In this document: piece by piece, positions 32,093 to 41,393 of the stretch | How the letters are laid out: each line of letters opens with the position of its first letter | Numbering within the stretch: the stretch's first letter is position 1 | From: an uncultured Erwinia sp. | GTDB taxonomy: Bacteria; Pseudomonadota; Gammaproteobacteria; Enterobacterales; Enterobacteriaceae | Reading direction: 5' to 3' | DNA length: 64,000 bases | NCBI GenBank assembly: GCA_945290265.1 | Contig: CALYQW010000009.1 | Span: forward strand, 45,088-109,087 | Position numbers and translations under genes: made by a program | The notes under the pieces: model-generated | Databases searched by the model: none | What the model was told of the DNA's origin: nothing | What the model saw: only the letters and a program-made list of their open reading frames with translations

Positions 32093-32450
32093 CCCGGCCT
32101 TGCAGGAAGTCAGTGAGTAATTTCCCGCGCTGCTCCCCTGATTTTTTTGGGGGGCACCGCGCCCTTTTCCCGCTGTCTGTTTACCCTGGACGGGCTGATA
32201 TAATTTTTTAAGCCTTAATTGCTTAATTTAATAAGAACATCATCGCTATTTTCTAAGAAAAATTCAGTTTTATCCCCGCTCACATTTTCTCAAAATCCCC
32301 GTTACCAGTCGGTGTTCATTCACACCTGGTTAGTTAAATATTCCCGGAAGATATTTATCTCTGTGGAATGATTCTGGCTGGCATATTCTTAACTGCATCC
32401 CGTCACTGGTGGGAAACGATTATATTCATGAAATCAGAGATGACAATATA
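32093..32450. other. intergenic region, no gene seen
   Basis: About 360 bases, AT-rich towards the right. A short inverted pair near 32230-32300 (TTTTTCTTAGAA-like bases) is weak. I see no reading frame or RNA gene. Confidence 0.5.
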
Positions 32451-32951
32451 ATGAAAAAAACGTTTCTTGTTACTCTGCTGGCAATGTGCTCAGCAGGCAA
32501 AGCAGCGAAAGTAGACTTCTATGAAAAAGAAGGGGGGATTATAATGCTGTTGTCGTGAAGTTAAGTCATGATGGTCTTAAGAGCCTGCCAAAATTTCAGA
32601 TGCGCGGGGCTGATAAGCAAAAATTCACCCAGTTCGGTGCTTCCTGGAAAACTGTGCAACTGGACAAAATGTTTGATGCTGCTAAAGGGAGTAAGGCATT
32701 CAACAGCAGCGATGATAAGTATGGATTAAACCGTTACTACGAAATCGCTTCCTGAATGGGATGCAAAAAAAGTTTATGACAAACCCTGTAATAAGGTGAT
32801 GTACCAGGGGCAGGTATGGATAAACGACTGGTGGGTTCAGGGAATTGTTCCTGGCTCTGAAGGACCCTGGGGATATGGCGCCTGCAGGGCTCCAGAAATA
32901 TGCACAGTAATTGTAAGTAAAGCAAACAGAGTGGGGCATTATCACCGTTAA
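32451..32951 (+). pseudogene. secreted chitin-binding protein, frameshifted remnant
   Basis: Three frames stitched together give one protein. The first, from 32451, is a signal-peptide-like MKKTFLVTLLAMCSAGKAAKVDFYEKEG. The second has GDYNAVVVKLSHDGLKSLPKFQMRGADKQKFTQFGASWKTVQ. The third has EWDAKKVYDKPCNKVMYQGQVWINDWWVQG and PGSEGPWGYG, ending at 32951. The last part is a CBM5/12 chitin-binding module with its paired tryptophans (WWVQG.PGS..PWG). At least two frameshifts (near 32545 and 32745) break it. Similar modules occur on secreted chitinases, chitin-binding proteins and enhancin-like toxins, so the parent may have been an insect- or fungus-directed factor. Confidence 0.75.
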
Positions 32952-33342
32952 CGCTCTCTCTGAGAATCTGGTCTGCCTGGGGAAATCACTCTTCCGGTGA
33001 CCAGGTTTTCCATTATCAGTGGTTCAGACTTGAAAAGCCTGACGCAGTCTAAAAACTGTTAAGCAACACTATATTATTATCCGCTGCATTTGCCATATTT
33101 TCAGATTGCACTCCCCTACGACGTTTTTTAATTCTTTTTATTATCTTTACTCTGTTAGAAATCATATCTGGCATTGCGTTATCTGCTGTTGCCAATATAT
33201 CACATTTAAGTTTGGCTTAAGTTGAATTGTTAACTTTAGGGAAACTGTCATTTTCCTTTCCCTGCACTATTCAAATCAATTTTATGATTTAATATCAGCA
33301 TCTATAATTGCTGTTAACATTTTTGCAATAAGGTCGTAACTC
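32952..33342. promoter_or_regulatory. AT-rich leader upstream of the indigoidine cluster
   Basis: About 390 bases without a gene. It probably holds the cluster promoter. Inverted elements seen are TTAAG-TTTGG-CTTAAG near 33208-33225 and GGAAA-ctgtcat-TTTCC near 33239-33256, either of which could bind a regulator. No -35/-10 pair was convincing. Confidence 0.4.
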
Positions 33343-33579
33343 GTGCCGAGTATTAATATGAAATATTTCCCGACATTAACTGATGAACAACGAGATAAGC
33401 TGGCGGAATCATTTATTCTGGCGGTGAAGGATATTACCGGGTGTTCCCGGCAGGTTATTTCCGTGGCTTTTGAGCCGGTGGAGCCTGAATTATGGATAAA
33501 AACCGTTTATCAGGGTGAAATTCTGCAAAGAAATGACTTAACCCATACCTTTCCTGATTATCCTGCTACCAGCGAGTAA
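33343..33579 (+). CDS. 4-oxalocrotonate tautomerase-family protein
   Basis: Encodes 78 residues starting at a GTG with AAGG-type ribosome-binding site. The second codon is proline (MPSINMKYFPTLTDEQRDKLAESF), so after Met removal Pro1 would be the catalytic base of the tautomerase superfamily. ITGCSRQVISVAFEPVEPELWIKTVYQGEIL fits the PptA/DmpI beta-strand and dimer region. It lies six bases before indA and is surely in the same transcript. Role in indigoidine formation is unproven; the pathway passes through keto-enol forms of cyclised glutamine, which a tautomerase could act on. That is inference. Confidence 0.8.
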   Translation: MPSINMKYFPTLTDEQRDKLAESFILAVKDITGCSRQVISVAFEPVEPELWIKTVYQGEILQRNDLTHTFPDYPATSE

Positions 33580-33585
33580 TTATCC

Positions 33586-34527
33586 ATGCCAAATTTCAAA
33601 AATACTGATTTAATCACCTACAGCCCGGAAGTCCTGGATGCCTTAAATTCAGGCCAGCCGGTGGTTGCTCTGGAATCCACGGTTATTTCTCACGGACTGC
33701 CTTATCCGGAGAATGCCAATACGGCAATGAAAATTGAGCAGGCAGTAAGAAATGAAGGTGCCGTACCGGCAACAATTGGTATTGAAAATGGTAAATTTGT
33801 TATCGGTATGACCGAACATGACATTGACCGTTTTGCTTCAGTTAAAGGTATTCCCAAAACCACCAGTCGTGATATTCCGGTGATCCTGGCGCAGCGTGGC
33901 ATGGGAGCGACTACCGTGGCTTCTTCGCTGGTGGCGGCAGACCTGGCCGGCGTGGCGTTTTTTGCTTCCGCCGGCATCGGTGGCGTGCATCGCGGGGCGG
34001 AGAAAAGCATGGATATCTCCGCCGATTTGATCCAGTTCACCCGCTCTAAAGTGGCTGTGGTCTGCGCCGGAGCCAAAAGTATCCTCGACCTGGGGCTGAC
34101 CCTGGAATATCTGGAAACCCAGTGTGTGCCGATTATCTCCTGGCAGTCCGATGACTTCCCGGCGTTTTACTGTGAAAGCAGTGGCTTTGCCAGCCCGCAC
34201 CGCATTGATGATGATATGCAGGTGGCCAGCATTATTCAACACCACTGGAAACTGGGCAACCACAGCGCAGTGCTGATTACGGCCCCGGTCAATAAAGAAG
34301 ATGCCATCGACCGCGATGAGGTGGAGAGCATTATCGCCGAAGCGGCACTGCAGGCCGAGCGCGAAGGTATCCGCGGCCCGGGTGCCACGCCTTATCTGAT
34401 GCGGGCGGTTGCCAAAGCGACAGAGGGCAATACGGTAAAAGCCAATATGTCGGTGCTGATCAGCAATGCGGCCGTGGGAGCCCGCCTGGCGGTCGCTCAC
34501 GCGCGCTTCCTTAAGCAGGAGGGCTGA
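33586..34527 (+). CDS. indA: IndA, pseudouridine-5'-phosphate glycosidase family
   Basis: Encodes 313 residues of the PsuG/IndA family. Motifs are [64 protein letters not shown] and [27 protein letters not shown], which includes the Schiff-base lysine region, and GPGATPYLM with [20 protein letters not shown] at the end. PsuG enzymes cleave pseudouridine 5'-phosphate to uracil and ribose 5-phosphate. In indigoidine clusters the homolog is called IndA; its contribution to pigment is not settled. Linked closely to the upstream tautomerase and to indB. Confidence 0.9.
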   Translation: MPNFKNTDLITYSPEVLDALNSGQPVVALESTVISHGLPYPENANTAMKIEQAVRNEGAVPATIGIENGKFVIGMTEHDIDRFASVKGIPKTTSRDIPVILAQRGMGATTVASSLVAADLAGVAFFASAGIGGVHRGAEKSMDISADLIQFTRSKVAVVCAGAKSILDLGLTLEYLETQCVPIISWQSDDFPAFYCESSGFASPHRIDDDMQVASIIQHHWKLGNHSAVLITAPVNKEDAIDRDEVESIIAEAALQAEREGIRGPGATPYLMRAVAKATEGNTVKANMSVLISNAAVGARLAVAHARFLKQEG

Positions 34528-34528
34528 G

Positions 34529-35215
34529 ATGAGTCAGATTCTGGCGATATTCGATCTTGATGGCACCCTGGTGGATACCCCCGCCGGGATTGTCCAGGCG
34601 TTTAGTTGCGTGCTGGCGGACAACGGCTTTGACGCCGTTGATGCTCAGACGATTCGGCAGACGATTGGCCTGCCGCTGGAAACCGCCTTTACCCAACTGA
34701 TGGGGCTGGTGGCAGATGATGCGCGCCTTCCACAGCTGGTCAGCGCCTATCAGCAGGCGTTCCGTGAGCAGGTGTTACCGCAGGCTCCTGAGCTGGTTTT
34801 CCCGGGGGTGATAGCCGGCATGAAACAGTTACAGGCGCGGGGGGTGATCCTCGCCATCGCCACCAGCAAAGTGGCGAAAAGCGCCCACGCGCTGCTGGAA
34901 GCCGCCGGACTGCTGCCTTTTTTCAACAAAGTGCTGGGTGCCGATGACGTTAAGCAGCCAAAACCCCATCCAGAAATGGCGCTGACGCTGATGGCGGACT
35001 ATCAGGTTGCCCCGGCAGACACCTTTATGGTGGGGGATACCACCCATGATCTGTTGATGGCACACCAGGCCGGCATTGCCGGACTGGCGGTGACCTGGGG
35101 CGTTCACAGCCGGGAACAGCTGGCGCAGATGAAACCGCAGCATATGGCCACCACCTTCGGGCAGACGGTGGCGGAGATCCTGCAGCGGGTGCCTGATCAG
35201 GCGCAGCCCGCCTGA
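34529..35215 (+). CDS. indB: IndB, HAD-family phosphatase
   Basis: Encodes 228 residues from the ATG at 34529, just after the indA stop; the frame stays open upstream but this start gives MSQILAIFDLDGTLVDTPAG. HAD motifs: I DLDGTLVD with nucleophile Asp9, II ATSKVAKSAHA, III KPHPEMAL with Lys, IV FMVGDTTHDLLMA. The cap is a helical PGP-type domain. IndB of indigoidine clusters is a phosphatase of this kind, thought to dephosphorylate an intermediate or pseudouridine phosphate; here the substrate is not known. Part of the same operon. Confidence 0.88.
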   Translation: MSQILAIFDLDGTLVDTPAGIVQAFSCVLADNGFDAVDAQTIRQTIGLPLETAFTQLMGLVADDARLPQLVSAYQQAFREQVLPQAPELVFPGVIAGMKQLQARGVILAIATSKVAKSAHALLEAAGLLPFFNKVLGADDVKQPKPHPEMALTLMADYQVAPADTFMVGDTTHDLLMAHQAGIAGLAVTWGVHSREQLAQMKPQHMATTFGQTVAEILQRVPDQAQPA

Positions 35216-35281
35216 TAACCACCAATCCGGCCGGAGTCGCCGCAGGTTAAGCGCGACTCTGCCGTCACCGGAGTTTTTCCC

Positions 35282-36529
35282 ATGAATTCAGTTATCTCTG
35301 TTAAAGAGAGGATCGCTGACGCCTGTCAGTCACGCAAAGCGCGTATTGACAGATTACTGGCTGATATCTCATACCACATTGAATTTAACGGACATCTGTC
35401 CAATCACAATAAGCACGCAGTGGTGGCGCTCGCCGGATTAGACGCCACGGCCGATCGTATCGAAGAGTATTACCATCAGTATGTTAAGGAGACGACTTAT
35501 GGTTTTGGCCTTGAGCCAAAGCGTCCTTCCCGCTACGTGTTGGATGACAGTAATGCTCTAACTTTGCTGGGCCAGCGCACCAGCTTTTCCGGCTGGTGCC
35601 ACTATTTTGACGACCTGACGGCGCGTGACGGGCTGACAGCGGTACTGGAAAACTGGATGCCGGTGTTACTGCCGGGCTGGGCGGGGGCGTTTACCCATGC
35701 CACCATCCACCTCGGCTGGGGGCTGGATTACGGCCATCCGCGCATGATCACCGAAGGGCTGGCGTATATGGCCTTTTCCTGGGTTTCCTGCCATCCGGAA
35801 CGTCAGACGCCGGCACTCTCCTCAAAAGAACAGACCGCCGCTGAGTCGCTGATCGCCATCAGTCGGCAACTTGAGCAAAACCTCGAGGGTTATCAGGCAT
35901 GGGTGCAGCGTATTCAGAATGGTGAAATTGCGCCGGAGAAAGCGCAGTGCCATCCGGAACTTAAGCGCTCCGGCCTGCAGTACCGCATCGCTATGTCGCT
36001 GGCCGAAGGCCATCCGCTGATGGATACCCTGCCTGACTGCTTGATTAACGCTGAGCTGCAGGAGGTCTGGGCGCAGCTCTACTACGCGGTGGCGTTGATC
36101 TATCTGGCGCGCCCGGGTGATTTCGTCAACCTGCATTTAATCACTTCACTGCACGCCATGGAGCAGATTGCTCTGAAGCTGCCTGCTGACCAGCAGCGCG
36201 CGGTGGTGCAGGACTTCTGGCAGGGCATGGTGGGTGTTGTGCTCTCCGGCGGAGAGTTTCCGGACAGTCAGACGCTGAGCCAGCTGCACCAGCGCTGGCA
36301 GCAGCAGACTGACCGCGCGGATGCGCCCGCAGTGACGCAGCAGTGGCAGCAGATTATCCGCGCCGCGATTGCCGACGCCGAGGAACACAACCCCAAGCTG
36401 GTGTATGTCGCGCGTAAATTGTGGCAGCGCAGCGGTTATCAGGCGATTTACCGCGAAGCCGCCAGCTGCTTTACCACCACACCTGAACTTCCTGACAGCT
36501 TTGCACGACAGGCCGACACCGGTATCTGA
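35282..36529 (+). CDS. questin-oxidase-like protein (DUF4243)
   Basis: Encodes 415 residues. A His-rich stretch, FTHATIHLGWGLDYGHPRMITEGLAYMAFSWV (about residues 138-170), with SNHNKHAVVALAGLDATADRIEEYYHQY near the start and YYAVALIYLARPGDFVNLHLITSLHAMEQI near 260-290 are typical of the questin oxidase family, named after a fungal Baeyer-Villiger-type enzyme. Members are mostly helical and carry conserved histidines. It lies between indB and indC with 66 and 55 bases to its neighbours, so it is probably in the pigment operon. It is not a textbook indigoidine gene; it may further modify the pigment or a related glutamine product. No membrane segment or signal peptide. Confidence 0.75.
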   Translation: MNSVISVKERIADACQSRKARIDRLLADISYHIEFNGHLSNHNKHAVVALAGLDATADRIEEYYHQYVKETTYGFGLEPKRPSRYVLDDSNALTLLGQRTSFSGWCHYFDDLTARDGLTAVLENWMPVLLPGWAGAFTHATIHLGWGLDYGHPRMITEGLAYMAFSWVSCHPERQTPALSSKEQTAAESLIAISRQLEQNLEGYQAWVQRIQNGEIAPEKAQCHPELKRSGLQYRIAMSLAEGHPLMDTLPDCLINAELQEVWAQLYYAVALIYLARPGDFVNLHLITSLHAMEQIALKLPADQQRAVVQDFWQGMVGVVLSGGEFPDSQTLSQLHQRWQQQTDRADAPAVTQQWQQIIRAAIADAEEHNPKLVYVARKLWQRSGYQAIYREAASCFTTTPELPDSFARQADTGI

Positions 36530-36584
36530 GGCGCTTAGCAAACCATTTTCCCGAAAATGATTGATTGCATTGGGGTGAGCCGTT

Positions 36585-39500
36585 ATGTCCGAAACTATCA
36601 TGCCACACAGAATTGCAAAGCTTGTCGAGGTCTGCCGGCAGAATACTGCACAGCCGGTTGCCGCCACGCTGACTGAAATGCTACGCGCACAGGCCCGGCA
36701 CGCCCCGCAGCAGATTGCGATAGTGACTGAACAGCAGAGCCTGACCCGTGAAGCGCTCTGGCAGCAGTCCCAGGCGATTGCGCGTTATGTCCGGCATCAT
36801 GCGGATTACCGTGACCGCTGCGTGGGGCTGTTCGTTGACCCTTCGCTGGCGCTGATTTGCGGTGCATGGGGGATTATGCTGTCCGGTAATGGCTATCTGC
36901 CGCTGTCACCGGAATACCCGGAGGAACGGCTGCGCTATATGCTGAAGGACAGTGGAACCACGCTGGTTTTTACCCAGCAGCATCTGCGCCAGCAGCTGGA
37001 GCAACTGGTGCCCGCCGGGACGCATATTTTTACACAGCAGGATATCGAAACATTTCTGCCCCAGCAGGATCATCAGGCGGTCACTGAAGCCAGAGATGCT
37101 GTGCGCCCGGACAGTCTGGCCTATGTGATTTATACCTCCGGCAGCACCGGCAAGCCGAAAGGGGTGATGATTGAGCAGCACAGCGTGGTGAACCAGATGT
37201 GCTGGCTGGCGGGAGAGTGTCAGCTGGGCGCTGAAACGCGTATTCTGCAAAAAACACCGATGAGCTTTGATGCGGCGCAGTGGGAGATCCTCGCACCAGC
37301 CTGTGGTGCCACGGTGATTATGGGTAGCACCGGACTCTATAAAGATCCCCCACGGCTGATCGCGGCTATTCGCCGTCATCAGGTGAACGCCTTGCAGTGT
37401 GTGCCCACCTTATTACAGGCGATCCTCGATGATGACGAGGTGCTGGACTGTGGTTCGCTGCGGCACATTTTCAGCGGCGGGGAAGCGTTACATAAACGCC
37501 TGGCGCTGCACTGCCTGCAAACCCTGCCGGCATGCCAGCTGATTAACCTTTACGGACCAACCGAATGTACGATTAACAGTTCATCGTGGCGGGTGAGCCT
37601 GGCAAGCCTGGCGGATGAGGCGGACGTGGTCTCCATTGGTCGCCCGGTTTACAACACCACTTACCATATTCTTGACAGCCAGCTGCAGCCAGTGGCCGCC
37701 GGGGAGACCGGTGAACTCTATATTGGCGGTAATGGTCTGGCGCGCGGTTATCTGTATCGTCCTGAAATAACCGCTGACCGCTTTCTGGCCGACCCATTCC
37801 GGCCGGAATGTCCGTACGCGCGTCTCTACCGCAGCGGCGATCTGGCGCGCTGGGGTGATAAAGGTCAGGTGAACTACGCCGGACGGGCGGATAATCAAAT
37901 TAAGTTACGTGGTTATCGTATCGAACTGGATGAGATCCGTTCGGCCATTGAAAAGCATCAGTGGGTCAGACATGCGGCGGTGATTGTAAAGAACGATCCG
38001 CACACCGGTCATCAGAACCTGATCGGCTTTGTTGAGCTGAACGATAAGGAAGCGGCGCTGATGGACCAGGGTAATGCCGACAGCCACCACCAGTCAAAGG
38101 CCAACAAAGCCCAGGTCTATATGCAGCTGTCTCATGCCGGCTGCCGGGAAACGCAGCCGGGTGAACGTACCATCGCGCTGGCAGGCAGCGAAGAAACCGC
38201 GGCCCAACGGGCGCTGGCTTTCGGGCGCAAAACCTACCGTCACTTTGAAGGGGCGGCCATTACGCAGCAGGATCTGTTAGCCCTGCTGGCGCAGCGTCCG
38301 CCTCAGGGGGAACCCGCCTCACTCAGTGCGCTGAGTGCCGAGGCACTGGGCAGCCTGCTGCGTTACTTTGGTCGCTTTACCAGTGAAGAGCGCATTCTGC
38401 CTAAATACACCTGGTCTTCTCCGGGCGCGCTTTACGCAACGCAACTGTATCTGGAGCTGGCCGGCATCGGCGGTATTGCTGATGGTATTTACTATTACCA
38501 TCCGCTGCATCACCAGCTGGTGTTCTGCGCCGCGCCAGGTGCACAGGCTGCACCGTACTTCGCCTGCCACTTTATCGGTAAAAAGGCGGCGATTGAGCCA
38601 ATTTATAAAAACAATATTGCAGAAGTGCTGCACTTTGAAGCCGGACATATGCAGGGTGTGCTGGATTACGTGCTGCCTGATTACGGTCTGAACATCAGCG
38701 AACCCCTGCATGACCCGGAGATGCGTCAGTGGTTAGGGGGGGCGGACGAGGACTACTACCTGGGCGGCTGCCGGATTGACAGCTACCGCCAGGCGGAGCC
38801 CTTACCGGTGAATATTCTGGTGCAGAGCATGGCGGAGAAAGTCAGCGGGTTAAGCAGCGGACTCTACCGCTATCAGCAGGGGGCGCTGACCCTGCTGGAT
38901 CGCGAGATTGTACGCAAAAAACAGGTAATCGCCATCAACCAGCAGGTGTATGAAAACGCCTCATTCGGGATTGCGCTGCTCAGCCAGCATCAGAGCGGCT
39001 GGCAGCGCTATGTTACCCTCGGGCGCAAAATGCAGCAGCTGATGAGCAATACCACCTTAATGGGAATGATGGCTTCGGGCTACAGCTCCGAAACCGGCAA
39101 CGATCTGCCTTCAGCGATCTTCCTGAAAAAGCTGCTGTCCGATCCGCAGCACGCTTCCTACTTCTGTCTCGGCGGGAGCATCAGCCTGGAGCAGAAGCAG
39201 AGCGAGGGGATGAAAGAAGACAGCGTGCATATGAAAGGTCCGGCGGAGATGCTGCGTGACGAACTGGCCGCAACCCTGCCGCCGTATATGCTGCCCAACC
39301 AGATCCTGATGCTGGAAAGGCTTCCACAAACCGCCAATGGCAAAATCGATCAGCAGCGCCTGGCGGCACATCAGATTGAACTGGCCGATCGCACCATCGT
39401 GGCTTCGCGTAATGCGCTGGAGGAGAAAATTAGCGAAATCTGGTGCGAATGCCTGAAGCGCAGTGAACTGTCGGTGGATGACAATTTCTTTGCGGTGGGG

Positions 39501-40457
39501 GGGGACTCGCTGATAGCGGTGGCGCTGATCGCCAGAATTAACCAGCAGTTGGGCTGTTCGCTGCCGATACAGGTGATTTTCACCGCACCCACCATTGAAA
39601 AGCTGGCGCAGCGCGTCAGCGCACAGTTGGCAACGGTTTCCCGGCTGATCCCTCTGCAGCCGCGTGGGCGTCAGGCGGCGGTATTCTGCTGGCCGGGACT
39701 GGGCGGCTACTGTATGAATCTGCGCACTCTGGCGGTATCGCTACCCGCGGAGCGGCCCTTCTTTGGCATTCAGGCCAGTGGTATCAACAGCGGGGAAGCC
39801 ATTTTTCCCACGGTAAAAGAGATGGCGGCACGGGATATCCAGCTACTCAGACAGCAGCAGCCGCATGGTCCCTATACCCTGTGGGGATACTCCTTCGGCG
39901 CGCGCGCGGCCTTTGAGGCCGCCTGGCAGCTGGAAAGCATGGGTGAACAGGTGGCGGAACTAATCCTGATTGCCCCAGGCTCACCAAAAGTGCGCCAGCA
40001 GCAGGCGCTGCAGCACTCGCGGGAAGCCCGTTATGATAATCCGGCGTATCTGACGATATTATTCTCGGTATTTATGGGCAGTATCAGTCATCCGCTGCTG
40101 GAGAGCTGTCTGCAACAGGTGGTCGATCGTCAGAGCTTTATTGCCTTTATGGCGCAGTATAACCGGGCACTGTTGCCGGAACAGATTGCACGCATCACCG
40201 ATATCGTCAGCCAGACGTTTGAGTTCACCTACAGCTTTGAGGAACTCAGTCGTCGGCGTCTGCGGGCACCGGTTACCGTCATTAAAGCAGCGGGAGATGA
40301 TTACTCGTTTATTGAAGACAGCGAACGGTTCTCGGTGATCCCACCACGGGTGGTTACGCTGCAGGCTGACCATTATCAACTGCTGAAAGAAAGCCATATC
40401 GCCCAACTGCTGCAGGCAATTGCCGACAGCGAACGGCCGGAAGATATTGCCTCCTAG
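36585..40457 (+). CDS. indC: indigoidine synthetase, A-Ox-T-TE NRPS
   Basis: Encodes 1290 residues, matching BpsA/IndC-type single-module synthetases (about 1280). Adenylation domain motifs: A3 YTSGSTGKPKG (near 182), A5 NLYGPTECT (near 320), A7 YRSGDLARW and A8 KLRGYRIELDEI (near 440). Inserted at about 490-870 is an FMN oxidase domain with the family sequences KEAALMDQGN, ARKTYR-like GRKTYRHFEG, LPKYTWSSPGALYATQLYLEL and INQQVYENASFGI. A10 NGKIDQQRL follows near 918, the carrier domain FFAVGGDSLIAV (Ser near 974), then the thioesterase GYSFGARAAFE (Ser near 1103) with late His in ADHYQLL. It activates L-glutamine, oxidises and cyclises it, and two units join to the blue pigment. Confidence 0.95.
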   Translation: MSETIMPHRIAKLVEVCRQNTAQPVAATLTEMLRAQARHAPQQIAIVTEQQSLTREALWQQSQAIARYVRHHADYRDRCVGLFVDPSLALICGAWGIMLSGNGYLPLSPEYPEERLRYMLKDSGTTLVFTQQHLRQQLEQLVPAGTHIFTQQDIETFLPQQDHQAVTEARDAVRPDSLAYVIYTSGSTGKPKGVMIEQHSVVNQMCWLAGECQLGAETRILQKTPMSFDAAQWEILAPACGATVIMGSTGLYKDPPRLIAAIRRHQVNALQCVPTLLQAILDDDEVLDCGSLRHIFSGGEALHKRLALHCLQTLPACQLINLYGPTECTINSSSWRVSLASLADEADVVSIGRPVYNTTYHILDSQLQPVAAGETGELYIGGNGLARGYLYRPEITADRFLADPFRPECPYARLYRSGDLARWGDKGQVNYAGRADNQIKLRGYRIELDEIRSAIEKHQWVRHAAVIVKNDPHTGHQNLIGFVELNDKEAALMDQGNADSHHQSKANKAQVYMQLSHAGCRETQPGERTIALAGSEETAAQRALAFGRKTYRHFEGAAITQQDLLALLAQRPPQGEPASLSALSAEALGSLLRYFGRFTSEERILPKYTWSSPGALYATQLYLELAGIGGIADGIYYYHPLHHQLVFCAAPGAQAAPYFACHFIGKKAAIEPIYKNNIAEVLHFEAGHMQGVLDYVLPDYGLNISEPLHDPEMRQWLGGADEDYYLGGCRIDSYRQAEPLPVNILVQSMAEKVSGLSSGLYRYQQGALTLLDREIVRKKQVIAINQQVYENASFGIALLSQHQSGWQRYVTLGRKMQQLMSNTTLMGMMASGYSSETGNDLPSAIFLKKLLSDPQHASYFCLGGSISLEQKQSEGMKEDSVHMKGPAEMLRDELAATLPPYMLPNQILMLERLPQTANGKIDQQRLAAHQIELADRTIVASRNALEEKISEIWCECLKRSELSVDDNFFAVGGDSLIAVALIARINQQLGCSLPIQVIFTAPTIEKLAQRVSAQLATVSRLIPLQPRGRQAAVFCWPGLGGYCMNLRTLAVSLPAERPFFGIQASGINSGEAIFPTVKEMAARDIQLLRQQQPHGPYTLWGYSFGARAAFEAAWQLESMGEQVAELILIAPGSPKVRQQQALQHSREARYDNPAYLTILFSVFMGSISHPLLESCLQQVVDRQSFIAFMAQYNRALLPEQIARITDIVSQTFEFTYSFEELSRRRLRAPVTVIKAAGDDYSFIEDSERFSVIPPRVVTLQADHYQLLKESHIAQLLQAIADSERPEDIAS

Positions 40458-40595
40458 CCCCTTCCTCTGCCGGATACTTCTGCAGTATCCGGCGTTATTT
40501 TCTCCGCCTGCTCTGGCTGGTAATATAGCTGCCCCGGTCGGCGGCGGTGCGCCTGTTTCAGCCCGATCGCTATTATTTTCGTGCTGTGAGGCTCA

Positions 40596-41303
40596 ATGCT
40601 GACTGTTAACCACACCTTTACCGGATTGCCCTTTATCACTGCTGCTGAAAGCGGGGTGGTCACTGCCGTACCGGCGCTGCGCTATTGTCAGCTGTATTTT
40701 GACAGCAGCCAGTATCATGATGACCTGCCTGCTCAGCTTATCCCGCACTATCCGCCTGACCGCAGCCGCGCAGTGGTGAAACGACGCGCAGAATACCTTG
40801 CCGGACGCTATGCCGCACATCTGCTGCTGCAGGATGCAGGCTGTCTGCTCCCGGTACTGACCGGCAGTCAGCGTGAACCGCTGTGGCCGGATGGCTGGTG
40901 CGGATCGTTATCACACGCGGAAAACAGTGCGATTGTGTTACTGGCACCGGCGCACGCCGGACTGACACCGGGGGTAGATATTGAACGTGCGCGTCCGGAG
41001 GTATTTCTGGAAACCGCGGCCATGTTTACCAGCGATGAAGAACGCAGGCTGCTGGAGCAGTGTGATATGCCTTATGACCGGGCGCTGCAGACTGCCTTCT
41101 CCGCCAAGGAGAGCGTGTATAAGGCACTGTTTCCGCAGGTACAGCGCTTTTTTGGATTTGAGGCGGCACGGATTATTCAGCTGGATCAGCAACAGATCAG
41201 TCTGCAGCTAACGCAGTCGCTGACAGCTCAACTGCCCGCAGGCTATACCCTGACGGTGGAGTACGCGTTTCGGGATAATGACGTTATCACCCTGCTGTAC
41301 TGA
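40596..41303 (+). CDS. 4'-phosphopantetheinyl transferase, EntD type
   Basis: Encodes 235 residues. Characteristic motifs are KRRAEYLAGRYAAHLLL, WCGSLSHAENSAIVLL, the magnesium-binding GVDIER and FSAKESVYKALFPQVQRFFGF, all typical of the EntD/Sfp family. It transfers phosphopantetheine from coenzyme A to the carrier serine of NRPSs. Location 138 bases after indC implies that IndC is its target, though it could also serve siderophore synthetases elsewhere. It appears to be the last gene of the pigment cluster. Confidence 0.92.
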   Translation: MLTVNHTFTGLPFITAAESGVVTAVPALRYCQLYFDSSQYHDDLPAQLIPHYPPDRSRAVVKRRAEYLAGRYAAHLLLQDAGCLLPVLTGSQREPLWPDGWCGSLSHAENSAIVLLAPAHAGLTPGVDIERARPEVFLETAAMFTSDEERRLLEQCDMPYDRALQTAFSAKESVYKALFPQVQRFFGFEAARIIQLDQQQISLQLTQSLTAQLPAGYTLTVEYAFRDNDVITLLY

Positions 41304-41393
41304 GCGTATGGCCGCTGGCAGGAAAAACGCAGGCAGGGCAAATGAAAATCGCGTATCGTTGCCGCTGTTTTCGCGGTACTGAGGACTCAGGTT

